Assembly (NCBI GenBank): GCA_039920745.1
Contig: JBDSDD010000075.1
Span: 1 to 64,000, forward strand
Origin: Scleromatobacter sp039920745
GTDB lineage: Bacteria > Pseudomonadota > Gammaproteobacteria > Burkholderiales > Burkholderiaceae_C
Direction: 5' to 3'
DNA: 64,000 bases
Shown here: positions 1-8,280 of the stretch, piece by piece
Numbering within the stretch: the stretch's first letter is position 1
Layout of the letters: each line of letters opens with the position of its first letter
Notes under the pieces: model-generated
What the model was told of the DNA's origin: nothing
What the model saw: only the letters and a program-made list of their open reading frames with translations
Databases searched by the model: none
Position numbers and translations under genes: made by a program

Positions 1-414
1 ACGGTGATGGCGCCGGCCCAGGTCGTCGAAGGCAAGGACCTGCCGCCCGAACTCCTGGCCGACGATGCCGTCGCCGCGCCCGCTGCATTTGCGCCGGTGG
101 CGCCGTTGTCGATGGCGTCGGCGTCCCATCCCGCCGTGGCAATTTACGCTGGCGCCGCGTTGTCCTCGGCGCCGTTGCAAACAGGCCGCGGCACCGGCGC
201 CGACTGGCTCGCCGATCTCGACCGCGCCGCCCGCGCGCTGCTCGACGCCGGCACGCCCGAGGTTTGGGAGGCCCTGACGCGGCAGTTCGAAGCCCGCCTG
301 ATCCTGACGGCACTCGACAGCACGCGCGGCCGCCGCATCGAAGCGGCGCACCGCCTGGGCATCGGCCGCAACACGATCACGCGCAAGATCCAGGAGCTCG
401 GTCTGGAGGATTGA
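1..414 (+). CDS. ntrC: Nitrogen regulation response regulator NtrC (NR(I)), C-terminal fragment
   Basis: The 5' part lies outside the window, and the frame is open from base 1 to a TGA at 412-414. About 137 residues are visible: an Ala/Pro-rich linker, then a helical segment ending in a Fis-type helix-turn-helix whose last helices contain GIGRNTITRKIQELGLED. This ending is characteristic of NtrC, the sigma-54-dependent activator of nitrogen-assimilation genes that is phosphorylated by NtrB. The receiver and AAA+ domains are not in the window, so the name rests on the DNA-binding tail alone. Another Fis-tailed sigma-54 activator is possible, but the GRNT(I/L)TRK pattern favours NtrC. Confidence 0.85.
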   Translation, partial: TVMAPAQVVEGKDLPPELLADDAVAAPAAFAPVAPLSMASASHPAVAIYAGAALSSAPLQTGRGTGADWLADLDRAARALLDAGTPEVWEALTRQFEARLILTALDSTRGRRIEAAHRLGIGRNTITRKIQELGLED

Positions 415-425
415 GCCCTGGGATT

Positions 426-699
426 GAGCCCCCACGGTCGCTGGCGCTCCCTGCCCCCCGAGGGGGCGCGCCGCGAGCGGCCCGGCGGAGCCGGTTCCGC
501 CGGGGGATGGAGCCCCCACGGTCGCTGGCGCTCCCTGCCCCCCGAGGGAGCGCGCCGCGAGCGGCCCGGCGGAGCCGGTTCCGCCGCTCCCTTGTCACGG
601 TGTTGGGGCGTTCGAGCGGCAGCGCCGGGGAGGGATTGAGCTGCCGCGGTCGCTGGCGCGCCGCGAGCGGCCCGGCGGAGCCGGTTCCGCCGCTCCCTT
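426..699. repeat. Intergenic GC-rich repeat cluster, two full and one deleted copy
   Basis: Two 77-bp units at 426-502 and 510-586 are nearly identical. Each begins GAGCCCCCACGGTCGCTGGC, contains a CCCCC-CGAG-GGGGG type inverted core, and ends in a hairpin CGGCGGA/TCCGCCG with a 6-base loop. A third copy at about 638-692 lacks roughly 22 internal bases, namely the C-run/G-run core. Short pieces reading GAGCGGCAGCGCCGGG recur near 613 and 719. The cluster fills most of the 392-bp gap between ntrC and the next gene. Elements of this look are dispersed in many Burkholderiales genomes, and a related copy is found at about 16844-16895. Its role is unknown; the stems could stop or stabilise transcripts. 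Confidence 0.8.
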
Positions 700-806
700 G
701 AATCCCTTTGGAGGCGATTGAGCGGCAGCGCCGGGCGGGGGTGGGGTGCGAAGGCTTGCGGCTGTGGGACCTACAATTCGGCTTCTAAAAAGCAGCGGGG
801 GGAACC

Positions 807-1562
807 GTGCCGATCATTGCAATCCTGTATCTCATTCCGGCGATCTTCTTCGGCATCCACGCGGTGCGCACCGGGCGCAACATGTACTGGCTGATGATCC
901 TGATCATCGCGCCGTTCATCGGCAGCGTGATCTATTTCTTCGCTGAATACCTGCCGGAGATGCGTCATTCGACGGTCGCCCGCAAGTCTGCGCAGGTCGT
1001 CAAGTCCATCGTCGATCCGAACCGTGAGCTGCGTGAGGCGCGCCTCGCGTTCGACCGCACGCCCACTGTCGACAACCGCTCGCGACTGGCCGAGGCGCTG
1101 CTGGCGCGCGGCGACTACGACGACGCGATCGAACAGTTCCAGGCCTGCGCCAGCGGGCCCTATGCCAAGGACGTGAAGTTCCGTCGTGGCCTGGCGCGTG
1201 CGCAGCTCGCCGCCGGTCGCCAGGGTGCCGCCGCTGCGACACTCGAGACGTTGATCGCCGACTCGCCGCGCGACGCCGGCAGCGACGCCTCGCTGTGGTT
1301 GGCGCAGGCGCTGACCAAGGTTGACGAAACGCGCGCGCTGGCCGCGTTCGAGCACGCGAGCCAGGTCCACAACGGCACCGAGACCCAAGCCGCCTACGGT
1401 ATCTACCTGGCCAGCCTGGGCCGCGACGCGCAGGCCCGTCCGCTGCTCGAAGGCGTGCTCCACAACGCGCGCGTCGGCACGCCGTCGTCGCGCGAGCTCA
1501 ATCGCGACGCCATCGATCAGGCTCGCGCGGCGCTCAAGGCCGTCGAAGCACGCGGCAGCTGA
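807..1562 (+). CDS. Membrane-anchored TPR-type protein
   Basis: This is a 251-residue protein with a GTG start; the G-rich AGCGGGGGG lies just upstream. The first about 50 residues form two membrane spans (IIAILYLIPAIFFGIHAV and YWLMILIIAPFIGSVIYFFA), resembling the short phospholipase-D-like nuclease N-terminal membrane module. The rest is Ala-rich paired helices typical of tetratricopeptide repeats (for example LAEALLARGDYDDAIEQFQ). It probably scaffolds protein interactions on the cytoplasmic side of the membrane. No catalytic motif is visible. It stands alone between the repeat cluster and the DMT transporter. Confidence 0.7.
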   Translation: MPIIAILYLIPAIFFGIHAVRTGRNMYWLMILIIAPFIGSVIYFFAEYLPEMRHSTVARKSAQVVKSIVDPNRELREARLAFDRTPTVDNRSRLAEALLARGDYDDAIEQFQACASGPYAKDVKFRRGLARAQLAAGRQGAAAATLETLIADSPRDAGSDASLWLAQALTKVDETRALAAFEHASQVHNGTETQAAYGIYLASLGRDAQARPLLEGVLHNARVGTPSSRELNRDAIDQARAALKAVEARGS

Positions 1563-1740
1563 CGGCGTCGCCAAAGGCCAGGCCGCCTGAGCACGCGCGG
1601 CCGTCGACGTCGCCACGCCTGCCGGTTGATCAGCGGTAGCAGGCTCTTTGCGCCAGCTGGCGCCGCGGCCTGTGCGCCCCGGCTATGTGCCCGCCCGCTC
1701 AACGAACAGGCCGTGTGCCGGCGCGTACACTTCGCGGCCC

Positions 1741-2637
1741 ATGCCCACCTCCGCCCTCTACGCCATCTGCATCCTGATCTGGGGCACCACCTGGATCGCC
1801 ATCACGGCCCAGATCGCCGTGCTGGCGCCCGAACTGGGGGTCGCGATCCGGTTCGGGCTGGCCGCCGGCGTGCTGCTGGCCGTGTGCTGGTGGCGCAAGA
1901 TCCCGCTGCGCTTTGCGCCGCGCGTGCAGGCGCTGGTCCTCGCGCAGGGGCTGGCGAACTTCTACGCGAGCTACGTCTGCGTCTACGCGGCCGAGCGCTA
2001 CGTCGCGAGCGGCGTCGTGGCGGTCGGCTACGCCGCGTCGCCGTTGATCGGCTTGATACTGGCCAGGGTATTGCTCGACGTGCGCATGTCGCGCCGGGTG
2101 GCCTTCGGCGGCGTGGCGGGCGTCTGCGGGGTCGCGCTGATCTTCTGGCACGAGTTCGCGCGGATGACGGCCTCGCAGCAGGTGCTGTGGGGCGCGGAGC
2201 TGACCGCGGCGGCCGTGCTGCTCTCGGGCCTGGCGACGATCGCGGCGTCCGCCTACCACCGCATGGGTGTCAAGGGCTGGGGCCCGCTCGCGCTGGCGAT
2301 GGCGTGGGGCGCGGCGGGCGCGCTCGCGCAGGTGCTGCTGCGCGGCGTGCCGTGGAACTGGTCCTGGCGCCCCGAGTTCCTGGGCACGCTGGCGTACCTC
2401 GCGCTGTTCGGCTCGGTGCTGGCCTTCGGGGCCTACTACGCGCTGGTGCACCGCGTGGGGCCGGCCAAGGCGGGCTACACGGGCGTGCTGACGCCGGTGG
2501 TCGCGCTGGGAGTGTCCAGCCTCTACGAAGGCTTCCTGTGGACGGGCCTGACGGTGGCCGGCATCGCACTGGCGATCCTGGGCAACGTGGTCGCGCTGTG
2601 GCCCAGGGCCACGCCGAGCGCGACGGCCAACGCTTAG
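1741..2637 (+). CDS. DMT superfamily (EamA) transporter
   Basis: The product is 298 residues with about ten hydrophobic spans arranged as two EamA repeats. It begins MPTSALYAICILIWGTTWIA, with the N-terminal WGTTW signature of the drug/metabolite transporter superfamily. Upstream in-frame codons exist, but they encode a non-hydrophobic, Arg/Pro-rich stretch, so the ATG at 1741 is preferred. Such proteins export amino acids or other small metabolites at the inner membrane; the substrate cannot be deduced. The TAG stop at 2635-2637 overlaps the stop of the convergent exonuclease III gene. Confidence 0.8.
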   Translation: MPTSALYAICILIWGTTWIAITAQIAVLAPELGVAIRFGLAAGVLLAVCWWRKIPLRFAPRVQALVLAQGLANFYASYVCVYAAERYVASGVVAVGYAASPLIGLILARVLLDVRMSRRVAFGGVAGVCGVALIFWHEFARMTASQQVLWGAELTAAAVLLSGLATIAASAYHRMGVKGWGPLALAMAWGAAGALAQVLLRGVPWNWSWRPEFLGTLAYLALFGSVLAFGAYYALVHRVGPAKAGYTGVLTPVVALGVSSLYEGFLWTGLTVAGIALAILGNVVALWPRATPSATANA

Positions 2638-3404
2638 GTCATCTCGATCTCGACCAGCACCGGCGCGTGGTCGCTGGGCCGCTCGAGCTTGCGCTGGGCC
2701 TTGTCGATCGTGCACGCCTTGACGCCCGCGCGCAGCGGCTCGCTCACCAGGATGATGTCGATGCGCAGTCCCTGGTTCTTGCGGAACGCCAGGTTGCGGT
2801 AGTCCCACCAGCTCCACGACTTGGGCGGCTGCTCGAGCAGGCGGAACGCGTCGTGCAGGCCCAGCGCCAGCAGTGACTTGAAGTGCCCACGCTCCTGCGG
2901 CGTGCAGTGGATCTGGCCGTACCAGAGCACCGGGTCGTGCACGTCGCGGTCTTCCGGCGTGATGTTGAAGTCCCCCATCAGCACCAGCTTTGGATGCGCG
3001 GCGAGCTCCTTGGCGACCCAGGCTTCCAGCGCGGTGAGCCAGGCCATCTTGTAGACGAACTTGTCGCTGTCCGGCGCCTGTCCGTTGGGGAAGTAGCCGC
3101 CGATGATGCGCACGTCGCCGATCGTGCCGGCGATCACGCGCGCCTGCGCGTCGTCGTGGCCGGGGATGTTGCGCACGATGTCGGTGGCCGGCAGCTTCGA
3201 GATCAGCGCCACGCCGTTGTAGGTCTTCTGCCCGAAGAACTCCACATGCCAGCCCGCCTCCTTGAGCTCCGCATGCGGAAACTTCGCGTCGACGAGCTTG
3301 GTCTCCTGGAGCACGACCGCATCCGGCTGCGCCTGCGCCAGCCAGGCGAGCAGGTGGGGCAGGCGGATGCCGAGGGAGTTGACGTTCCAGGTGGCGAGTT
3401 TCAT
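2634..3404 (-). CDS. xthA: Exodeoxyribonuclease III (AP endonuclease)
   Basis: A 256-residue protein starting MKLATWNVNSLGIRL, close to the 268 residues of E. coli ExoIII. The EEP-fold motifs are in order: NVNS near the N-terminus, the metal-binding Glu in VVLQETKL, GDFNITPEDRD in the middle, and the C-terminal SDHAPV with the catalytic His. The enzyme cuts DNA 5' of abasic sites and degrades duplex ends from the 3' side during base-excision repair. The reading frame continues upstream of the chosen ATG, but that extension lacks family similarity. The gene is convergent with the DMT transporter, with stops overlapping by 3 bases. Confidence 0.93.
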   Translation of the reverse strand: MKLATWNVNSLGIRLPHLLAWLAQAQPDAVVLQETKLVDAKFPHAELKEAGWHVEFFGQKTYNGVALISKLPATDIVRNIPGHDDAQARVIAGTIGDVRIIGGYFPNGQAPDSDKFVYKMAWLTALEAWVAKELAAHPKLVLMGDFNITPEDRDVHDPVLWYGQIHCTPQERGHFKSLLALGLHDAFRLLEQPPKSWSWWDYRNLAFRKNQGLRIDIILVSEPLRAGVKACTIDKAQRKLERPSDHAPVLVEIEMT

Positions 3405-3598
3405 GGGGCGGCCAGCAGAGTTGCGCGGGGAAGCGGTGATTCTCGCCCCGAACCCGGGGGCGCGTTCAACGGGGCATGAAGATGCTGAAGAGGCCAGCGG
3501 CAAGACAGCGGCGAGGATCGCCGGCCAGTGCAGCCCACGATCGACGCGCCAGCCCGCGATCGCCGCGGCGGTGACACGGACGCCGATAAACTGGCGGC

Positions 3599-4060
3599 AT
3601 GACAACCCCCAAGAATCCGCCGGCGTGGGATGCACCGCAGCCGCACGTGCTCGGCGTGGACGTCACCGACGCACACATCGACCTGATGCAGCATGTCAAC
3701 AACGTCCACTACCTGCAGTGGCTGGAGAACGTTGCCTGGGATCACTCCGTGGTGCTTGGCATGCGCCAGGCCGACTACACGCGGCTGGGCCACGGCATGG
3801 TGGTGCGCCGCCACGAGCTCGACTACGTGGCCCCGGCGCTGCTGGGTGACCGCGTGCTGCTGGCGACGTGGATCATCGCGCTGGACCGGTTGTCGCTGCA
3901 TCGGCGCTACCAGTTCGTGCGCGAAGCCGACGGCGCCACGCTGTTTCGCGGCGCGACGCACTTCGTCTGCGTCGACATCGCCAGCGGCAAGGTGCGGCGC
4001 ATGGTGCCGGAGTTCACCGAGGCCTACACGCGCGGTCTCACGCCGTGGCCGGCCGCTTGA
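3599..4060 (+). CDS. Acyl-CoA thioesterase, YbgC/FadM hotdog family
   Basis: A 153-residue single hotdog domain. The segment DLMQHVNNVHYLQWLENVA matches the 4HBT active-site region, in which an Asp (or His) followed by HVNN.-Y is conserved. Relatives hydrolyse acyl-CoA thioesters such as 4-hydroxybenzoyl-CoA or medium/long-chain acyl-CoA in the cytoplasm. The preferred acyl group cannot be told from sequence. The last 23 bases overlap, on the opposite strand, the 3' end of the NTF2-like gene, so the two genes are convergent. Confidence 0.8.
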   Translation: MTTPKNPPAWDAPQPHVLGVDVTDAHIDLMQHVNNVHYLQWLENVAWDHSVVLGMRQADYTRLGHGMVVRRHELDYVAPALLGDRVLLATWIIALDRLSLHRRYQFVREADGATLFRGATHFVCVDIASGKVRRMVPEFTEAYTRGLTPWPAA

Positions 4061-4475
4061 AGATGCCTTTGCCGTCCGCGTGCGCGATCGGCACGGAGGT
4101 GTGCTCGTGCACCACCTGCCAGCGGCCGCCACGCTGGCGCAACACCCAGCTGAGCCGGTTGTCGATCGAGCGCTGCTCCTGTGCGTCGGCGTCGACGCCG
4201 CGGTAAGTGAGGAACGCGGTGAGCAGCGCCATGTCGCCCGACACCGTGGTCTTGACTTCGGCGGCCTCGACAATCGAGCTGCCGTCGCCCAGGAACGCGA
4301 ACCAGCCCTTGGCCATCTCGCGCCAGGAGGCGATGTCGTGCGTCCACTGGCCCCACAGCTCGTAGATCAGCGCGTCGTCGGCGTACAGCGCGACGAAGGC
4401 CTCGACGTCCTTGGCGAGGACGGCGGCCTGGTAGCCGCCGAGCAACAGGCGAATGGGCTGGTCGGCATCGGTCAT
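4038..4475 (-). CDS. SnoaL/NTF2-like domain protein (SgcJ/EcaC type)
   Basis: The product is 145 residues. An N-terminal helix pair (YQAAVLAKDVEAFVALYADD) is followed by a curved beta-sheet ending GGRWQVVHEHTSVPI, the usual ending of SnoaL-like or DUF4440 proteins. Members are either small enzymes acting on hydrophobic substrates or ligand-binding proteins, and most have no proven function. It is a cytoplasmic protein with no signal peptide. A perfect inverted repeat lies 20 bases upstream of its ATG. Confidence 0.7.
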   Translation of the reverse strand: MTDADQPIRLLLGGYQAAVLAKDVEAFVALYADDALIYELWGQWTHDIASWREMAKGWFAFLGDGSSIVEAAEVKTTVSGDMALLTAFLTYRGVDADAQEQRSIDNRLSWVLRQRGGRWQVVHEHTSVPIAHADGKGIFKRPATA

Positions 4476-4494
4476 GGTCGGACTCCGGGGCGGT

Positions 4495-4521
4495 GGACGC
4501 CAAGCCTATCCGATGGCGTCC
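4495..4521. promoter_or_regulatory. Perfect 8-bp inverted repeat upstream of the NTF2-like gene
   Basis: GGACGCCA at 4495-4502 and TGGCGTCC at 4514-4521 are separated by 11 bases. The repeat sits 20 bases before the ATG at 4475 and downstream of the oxidoreductase gene at 4602. It could be an operator, a hairpin in the leader, or part of the transcription stop for the upstream operon. There is no U-tract, so a simple intrinsic terminator is unlikely. Confidence 0.35.
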
Positions 4522-4601
4522 GGGGCGCGTCGAAGTCCACGCGCCATCCCCGGAAAACGTCCAAGAACCTCCTCGTCGCGCGGCCGGCCCCGTCGTTCAG
4601 C

Positions 4602-5411
4602 TCAGATACCGGCGTACCACTCGTAGCCGCGGTCTTCCCAGAAGCCGCCCTTGCCGCCGTTGAAGTGCGCGTAGGCGTCGACGACCTCGATGCGGTTGAT
4701 GTACTTGGCCTGCTTGTAGCCGAGCTGGCGCTCGATGCGCAGGCGCAGCGGGGCGCCGTGCGCGACCGGGAGATCCTTGCCGTTCATGCCGTACGCGAGG
4801 ATCGTCTGCGGGTGGTAGGCGTCGAGCAGGTCGATGCTCTCGTAGTACAGGCCGGAGTCGTCGGCGCTCTGGCCGAGGTTGTCGGCGCAGTGGAAGATCA
4901 CGTAGCGTGCGCCGGGCTTGAGGCCCGCCGCGTCGAGGACCAGCGACAGCGGGACGCCCTGCCACTTGCCGATCGCGCTCCAGCCCTCGACGCAGTCGTG
5001 GCGCGTGATCTGCGTGCGCGACTTCATCGCCTTCAGCTCGGCCAGCGACAGCGCCTGCGGCCGCTGCACGAGACCGTCCACCTTCAGGCGGTAGTCGACG
5101 AAGCCGCCCTGCAGCAGCTGCGCATATTCCTTGCTGGCCGGCATGCTCGAGCCGTTGGAGCGGAACACCGGCGACAGGTCGCGCTCGCCGTATTCCTTGG
5201 CCAGCGGCTGGTGGTCGAGGATCAGGCGCTGGCTGGCGAACGTGAGCTTCTCGGCGCTGCGCAGCGTGGCGTCGATGCGCGCGTTGTTGACGGCCTTGTC
5301 GCAGCCGGCCAGTGCCAGCGATCCGGCGCCCGCTGCGAACGCGGTGAGCCAGCGGCGGCGCGACTGGAAGGGCGTCGCGCGACCGCTCTGGAACTTCTCG
5401 TTGGGGTTCAT
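4602..5411 (-). CDS. Molybdopterin-dependent oxidoreductase, sulfite-oxidase fold, exported
   Basis: A 269-residue protein. The N-terminus carries an Arg-rich Tat-like signal (SRRRWLTAFAAG, Arg18-20) that ends in a lipobox-like LALAGC with Cys37, so the mature protein may be a Tat-exported lipoprotein. The molybdopterin domain follows, with the expected Mo-ligand Cys140 in RHDCVEGWSAIGKW and later the loop PVAHGAPLRL. It resembles the MsrP/YedY class but is paired with a different cytochrome. The ATG overlaps the stop of the cytochrome b gene by 4 bases, so the two are co-translated. The substrate is unknown; a small oxidised sulfur or nitrogen compound is plausible. Confidence 0.82.
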   Translation of the reverse strand: MNPNEKFQSGRATPFQSRRRWLTAFAAGAGSLALAGCDKAVNNARIDATLRSAEKLTFASQRLILDHQPLAKEYGERDLSPVFRSNGSSMPASKEYAQLLQGGFVDYRLKVDGLVQRPQALSLAELKAMKSRTQITRHDCVEGWSAIGKWQGVPLSLVLDAAGLKPGARYVIFHCADNLGQSADDSGLYYESIDLLDAYHPQTILAYGMNGKDLPVAHGAPLRLRIERQLGYKQAKYINRIEVVDAYAHFNGGKGGFWEDRGYEWYAGI

Positions 5412-6274
5412 TGTTGTTCTCCGTCGGTCTGGATCGCGTACTTGCCGGTGATCATCGAGCGCAGGTTGTTCCACAAGCCCGATGCCAGCACCATCACCAG
5501 GTGCACGACGATGAACGCGACCAGCAGCGAGGCGCAGATGAAGTGCAGCGACCGGGCCGACGGCCGGCCACCGAAGACGTCGAGCAGTACATGGAACGCC
5601 GAGTCCATCCCGGGCGACATCGTCAACCCGGTCAGCACCATCATCGGCAGCAGCACGAAGCCAACGCCCATGTAGGTGAGCTTCTGCAGCACGTTGTAGT
5701 GGCGCGCGGCCTCGCCCTTGGGGAAGTGGAGCTTGGCGTGATCGACCACCTCGTGCACGAGGTTGGCCGGCGCCAGCTCGGCCCGGGTCGGCAGCAGGTC
5801 GCGCCGGAAATGACGCGAGACGAGACCGCCGATCAGGTAGACCGCGCCGTTGATGGCGAACAGCCACGCGAAGAACAGGTGCCACCGGCGGCCGGCGGCC
5901 AGGTCCTGGTACGAGGGGATCGTCAGCCAGGACGGAAAGCCGCGCGGCGTCAGCGCAGCGCCTTCCTTGGAGGCGCCCAGCAGGCCGGTCGTCTCGAGGC
6001 TCAGCGCGCCGACGTGGAGCACGCCGCGCCAGCTGGCGCCGCTCTGCAGCGAGTCGACCGACAGCCACGCGTGGTCGTTGTCCGCTCCGTACTCGCCCCA
6101 GTAGAGCCGGGGGTGCGCGTTGAAGATCTGCGCGCCGGTCATCAGCAGCAGGGAGAAGCAGAAGACGTTGATCCAGTGCGTCAGTCGCACCAGCGCCGAA
6201 TGGCGGGGGACGAGCCGCCTGGGGGCGTCCGTCGTGCGCGGAATGGTGCCGGAGGGCATCTTGGCGGTTGTCAT
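5408..6274 (-). CDS. Cytochrome b561-type membrane partner of the molybdoenzyme
   Basis: A 288-residue inner-membrane protein with four main spans. His residues in RLTHWINVF, RRWHLFFAWL and SLHFICASLL are suitable as axial ligands for two b hemes. It would pass electrons between the quinone pool and the periplasmic molybdoenzyme encoded immediately downstream. The ATG at 6274 has AAGG six bases upstream; an in-frame ATG at 6292 lacks a ribosome binding site. The gene overlaps the downstream oxidoreductase by 4 bases. Confidence 0.83.
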   Translation of the reverse strand: MTTAKMPSGTIPRTTDAPRRLVPRHSALVRLTHWINVFCFSLLLMTGAQIFNAHPRLYWGEYGADNDHAWLSVDSLQSGASWRGVLHVGALSLETTGLLGASKEGAALTPRGFPSWLTIPSYQDLAAGRRWHLFFAWLFAINGAVYLIGGLVSRHFRRDLLPTRAELAPANLVHEVVDHAKLHFPKGEAARHYNVLQKLTYMGVGFVLLPMMVLTGLTMSPGMDSAFHVLLDVFGGRPSARSLHFICASLLVAFIVVHLVMVLASGLWNNLRSMITGKYAIQTDGEQQ

Positions 6275-6492
6275 GGCGGGCCTTGTGTGCATATGTCGTT
6301 GGTCGCGCGGCGCGTGTGGACCTTACACCAGCTTGATGAATGCGAGGCGGCGAGCGTTCGCATCGGCGAAACGACGCCGTCCTTGCCGATCACCCGCTTG
6401 GCGCGCAGCTTGCCGTCGTCGCCGCGCAGCGCGATCAACGAGCGCGTGCCGTCGGCGATCTCGACGGCCTTGGGTGAGCGTTCGCATCCCAT
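6271..6492 (-). CDS. Short reading frame of unknown function, possibly a remnant
   Basis: A 73-codon frame whose TGA overlaps the ATG of the cytochrome b gene (ATGA). Codons for about residues 8-50 show the strong G/C third-position bias of real genes here, including RGDDGKLRAKRVIGKDGVV. The last 20 codons do not, which suggests either a degraded 3' end or a chance frame. I do not recognise the sequence. It fills the gap between ketopantoate reductase and the cytochrome. It may be a small protein of this operon or the remains of a longer gene. Confidence 0.3.
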   Translation of the reverse strand: MGCERSPKAVEIADGTRSLIALRGDDGKLRAKRVIGKDGVVSPMRTLAASHSSSWCKVHTRRATNDICTQGPP

Positions 6493-6528
6493 CGCGTGCG
6501 GCCTGCCAACTCGTGGGTGGATGTCAAT

Positions 6529-7527
6529 TCAGGCGTGTCCGGAGCGCTCCGGATACAGCCCGTGCACCTGTCCGAAGACCCGCGCCAGCCCGTAGATCGC
6601 GTCGATCAGCGGCGTCTCGACGCCCACACGCTGACCCAGTTCGCGCACCGCGCCGACCAGGCTGTCGAGCTCGATCGCGCGGCCGGCTTCGGCGTCCTGG
6701 AGCATCGAGGTCTTGAATGCGCCCAGCTTGCGGGTGATCGCATGGCGCTCTTCGGGCGTCTGCGTGATCGCGAAGCCCAGGCGTTCGCCGATGCGGCCGG
6801 ACTCCAGCATCGCGTCGGCGGTGAGCTTGCGCACCAGGTCGTCGCCGATGATCCGATCGGTGCTCGCGCCGGTGATGGCGCTGATCGGGTTGGTGGTCAT
6901 GTTGCCCCACAACTTGTACCAGATGTCGCGCTGGATCATGTCGCTGGCGGTCGTCTCGAAACCGGCCTCGTCGAACATCATCTTGAGCGCCAGCACGCGG
7001 TCGGACAGCCCGCCGTGCGGCTCGCCGATGACCAGTCCACGGCCCATCTGGTTGTGCGCGTGGCCGGGCGCGTCGACGAACGCGGCGGCGTGCACCACGC
7101 AGCCGATGACCTGCTCGATCGGCAGGTTGGCCGCGATGCTGCCGTCCGGGTCGACGCTCTTGAGAGGCAGCCCCGCGGCCGGCCCCTGCAAGCCCTGGCA
7201 GAACCACCAGGGCACGCCGTTCATCGCCGGCACGACCAGCGTGTGCGTGCCCAGCAGCGGTGCGATCTGGCGCGCGATGTCGGCCAGCGCCGGCGCCTTC
7301 ACGGCGATGACGACGACGTCCTGCTCGCCGAGTGCGGCCGGATCGTCGCTGGCGGTGGCTGGCCCGGCGATCGGCCCGGCGAAGCCGTCGACGCGGAAGC
7401 CGTGTTCGTTGAGCGCGGCCAGCGTCGCGCCGCGCGCGATCGCGCACACCTGGTGCGAGCCGGTCGCTGCCAGGCGCGCGCCCACCAGCAGGCCGATGGC
7501 GCCAGCGCCGTAGATGCAGACTTTCAT
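6529..7527 (-). CDS. panE: 2-dehydropantoate 2-reductase (ketopantoate reductase family)
   Basis: The product is 332 residues. It starts MKVCIYGAGAIGLLVGARL with the Rossmann GxGxxG dinucleotide loop, followed by the VVVIAVKAP segment and a C-terminal helical domain with WYKLWGNMTTNPISA, the conserved Lys-Asn region of the family. The enzyme reduces ketopantoate with NADPH for pantothenate and CoA synthesis. Many Burkholderiales carry several paralogues that may act on other 2-keto acids, and no other pan genes are nearby. It is preceded, 23 bases upstream, by the DUF4337 gene on the same strand. Confidence 0.82.
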   Translation of the reverse strand: MKVCIYGAGAIGLLVGARLAATGSHQVCAIARGATLAALNEHGFRVDGFAGPIAGPATASDDPAALGEQDVVVIAVKAPALADIARQIAPLLGTHTLVVPAMNGVPWWFCQGLQGPAAGLPLKSVDPDGSIAANLPIEQVIGCVVHAAAFVDAPGHAHNQMGRGLVIGEPHGGLSDRVLALKMMFDEAGFETTASDMIQRDIWYKLWGNMTTNPISAITGASTDRIIGDDLVRKLTADAMLESGRIGERLGFAITQTPEERHAITRKLGAFKTSMLQDAEAGRAIELDSLVGAVRELGQRVGVETPLIDAIYGLARVFGQVHGLYPERSGHA

Positions 7528-7550
7528 CGAGAGACTCCCGCGCTCGGACT

Positions 7551-8123
7551 TCAGATCTTGAGGAACGCCAGGACGCCGATCGCAATGCCCAGGCCGGCCA
7601 CGCCCAGCGTGCCCCACTCGAGCCAGCGGCGACGCGTCAGCAGCGCGATGGCGGCCAGCGCGATCGAGACCTGGATCGCCGTCGTCGCCTCGGCCCAGCG
7701 GTGGTGCTGGTGCATCAGGTGCTCGCTCTGTTCGTCGAACGCCACGGCCTGCTCCTCGAGCTCCTTGGCCTTGGCCATGATGGGCTCCTTGTCGGCCTTG
7801 TACTTCTCGATGTTCTTCGAGTAGGTGTCGCGGCGATCAGCGGGCACCAGGTCCAGCGCGACCTCGGCGATGGCCTGGCGCGCGTTCTTGGCCTGGTAGA
7901 AGTTCCACTGGTCCGACGCCTCGGTCTTGCGGATCGCGGCGTCGTTCTTGGCCAGCGCGGCGTCGGCCTGGGTGGCGCCGCCCATGTAGGAGCAGATCGC
8001 GCCGATCGTGGCGAGCACCGCGGTGATCACGGCCAGTTGAGCCGTCATGCCGCTCGCGCCGTGCTGGGCGGCGTGTTCGACTTCATGGTCGTGCGGACCG
8101 TGGACGTGGAATCCTGAGGACAT
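7551..8123 (-). CDS. DUF4337 membrane protein
   Basis: The product is 190 residues. A His-rich N-terminus (HVHGPHDHEVEHAAQHG) is followed by one span (LAVITAVLATIGAICSYMGG), a charged helical middle region that looks like a coiled coil (KNIEKYKADKEPIMAKAKEL), and two C-terminal spans ending VLAFLKI. This layout matches the DUF4337 family, whose function is unknown. The His-rich start could bind metal, but that is speculation. It lies between the chemotaxis receptor and ketopantoate reductase genes, on the same strand as both. Confidence 0.75.
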   Translation of the reverse strand: MSSGFHVHGPHDHEVEHAAQHGASGMTAQLAVITAVLATIGAICSYMGGATQADAALAKNDAAIRKTEASDQWNFYQAKNARQAIAEVALDLVPADRRDTYSKNIEKYKADKEPIMAKAKELEEQAVAFDEQSEHLMHQHHRWAEATTAIQVSIALAAIALLTRRRWLEWGTLGVAGLGIAIGVLAFLKI

Positions 8124-8280
8124 GGGGCTTCTTTCGCAATGGGATCGTGGCGGCAACCGCACCGCCCGGGCACGGCGCCGCGCGAGGCATTGCCCGGCCG
8201 ACGATGGTAGCGAAGAATCCAAGCCCCCGAATGGAGCGCGCCGGCGCGGCGCGCTACTGCGCTGCGGGCAGGCCGCGTTC

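Noticed and set aside
1648..1740. N-terminal extension of the DMT transporter
   Set aside because: The 31 extra residues are polar and Arg/Pro-rich, and no ribosome binding site precedes them; the ATG at 1741 begins the first span directly.
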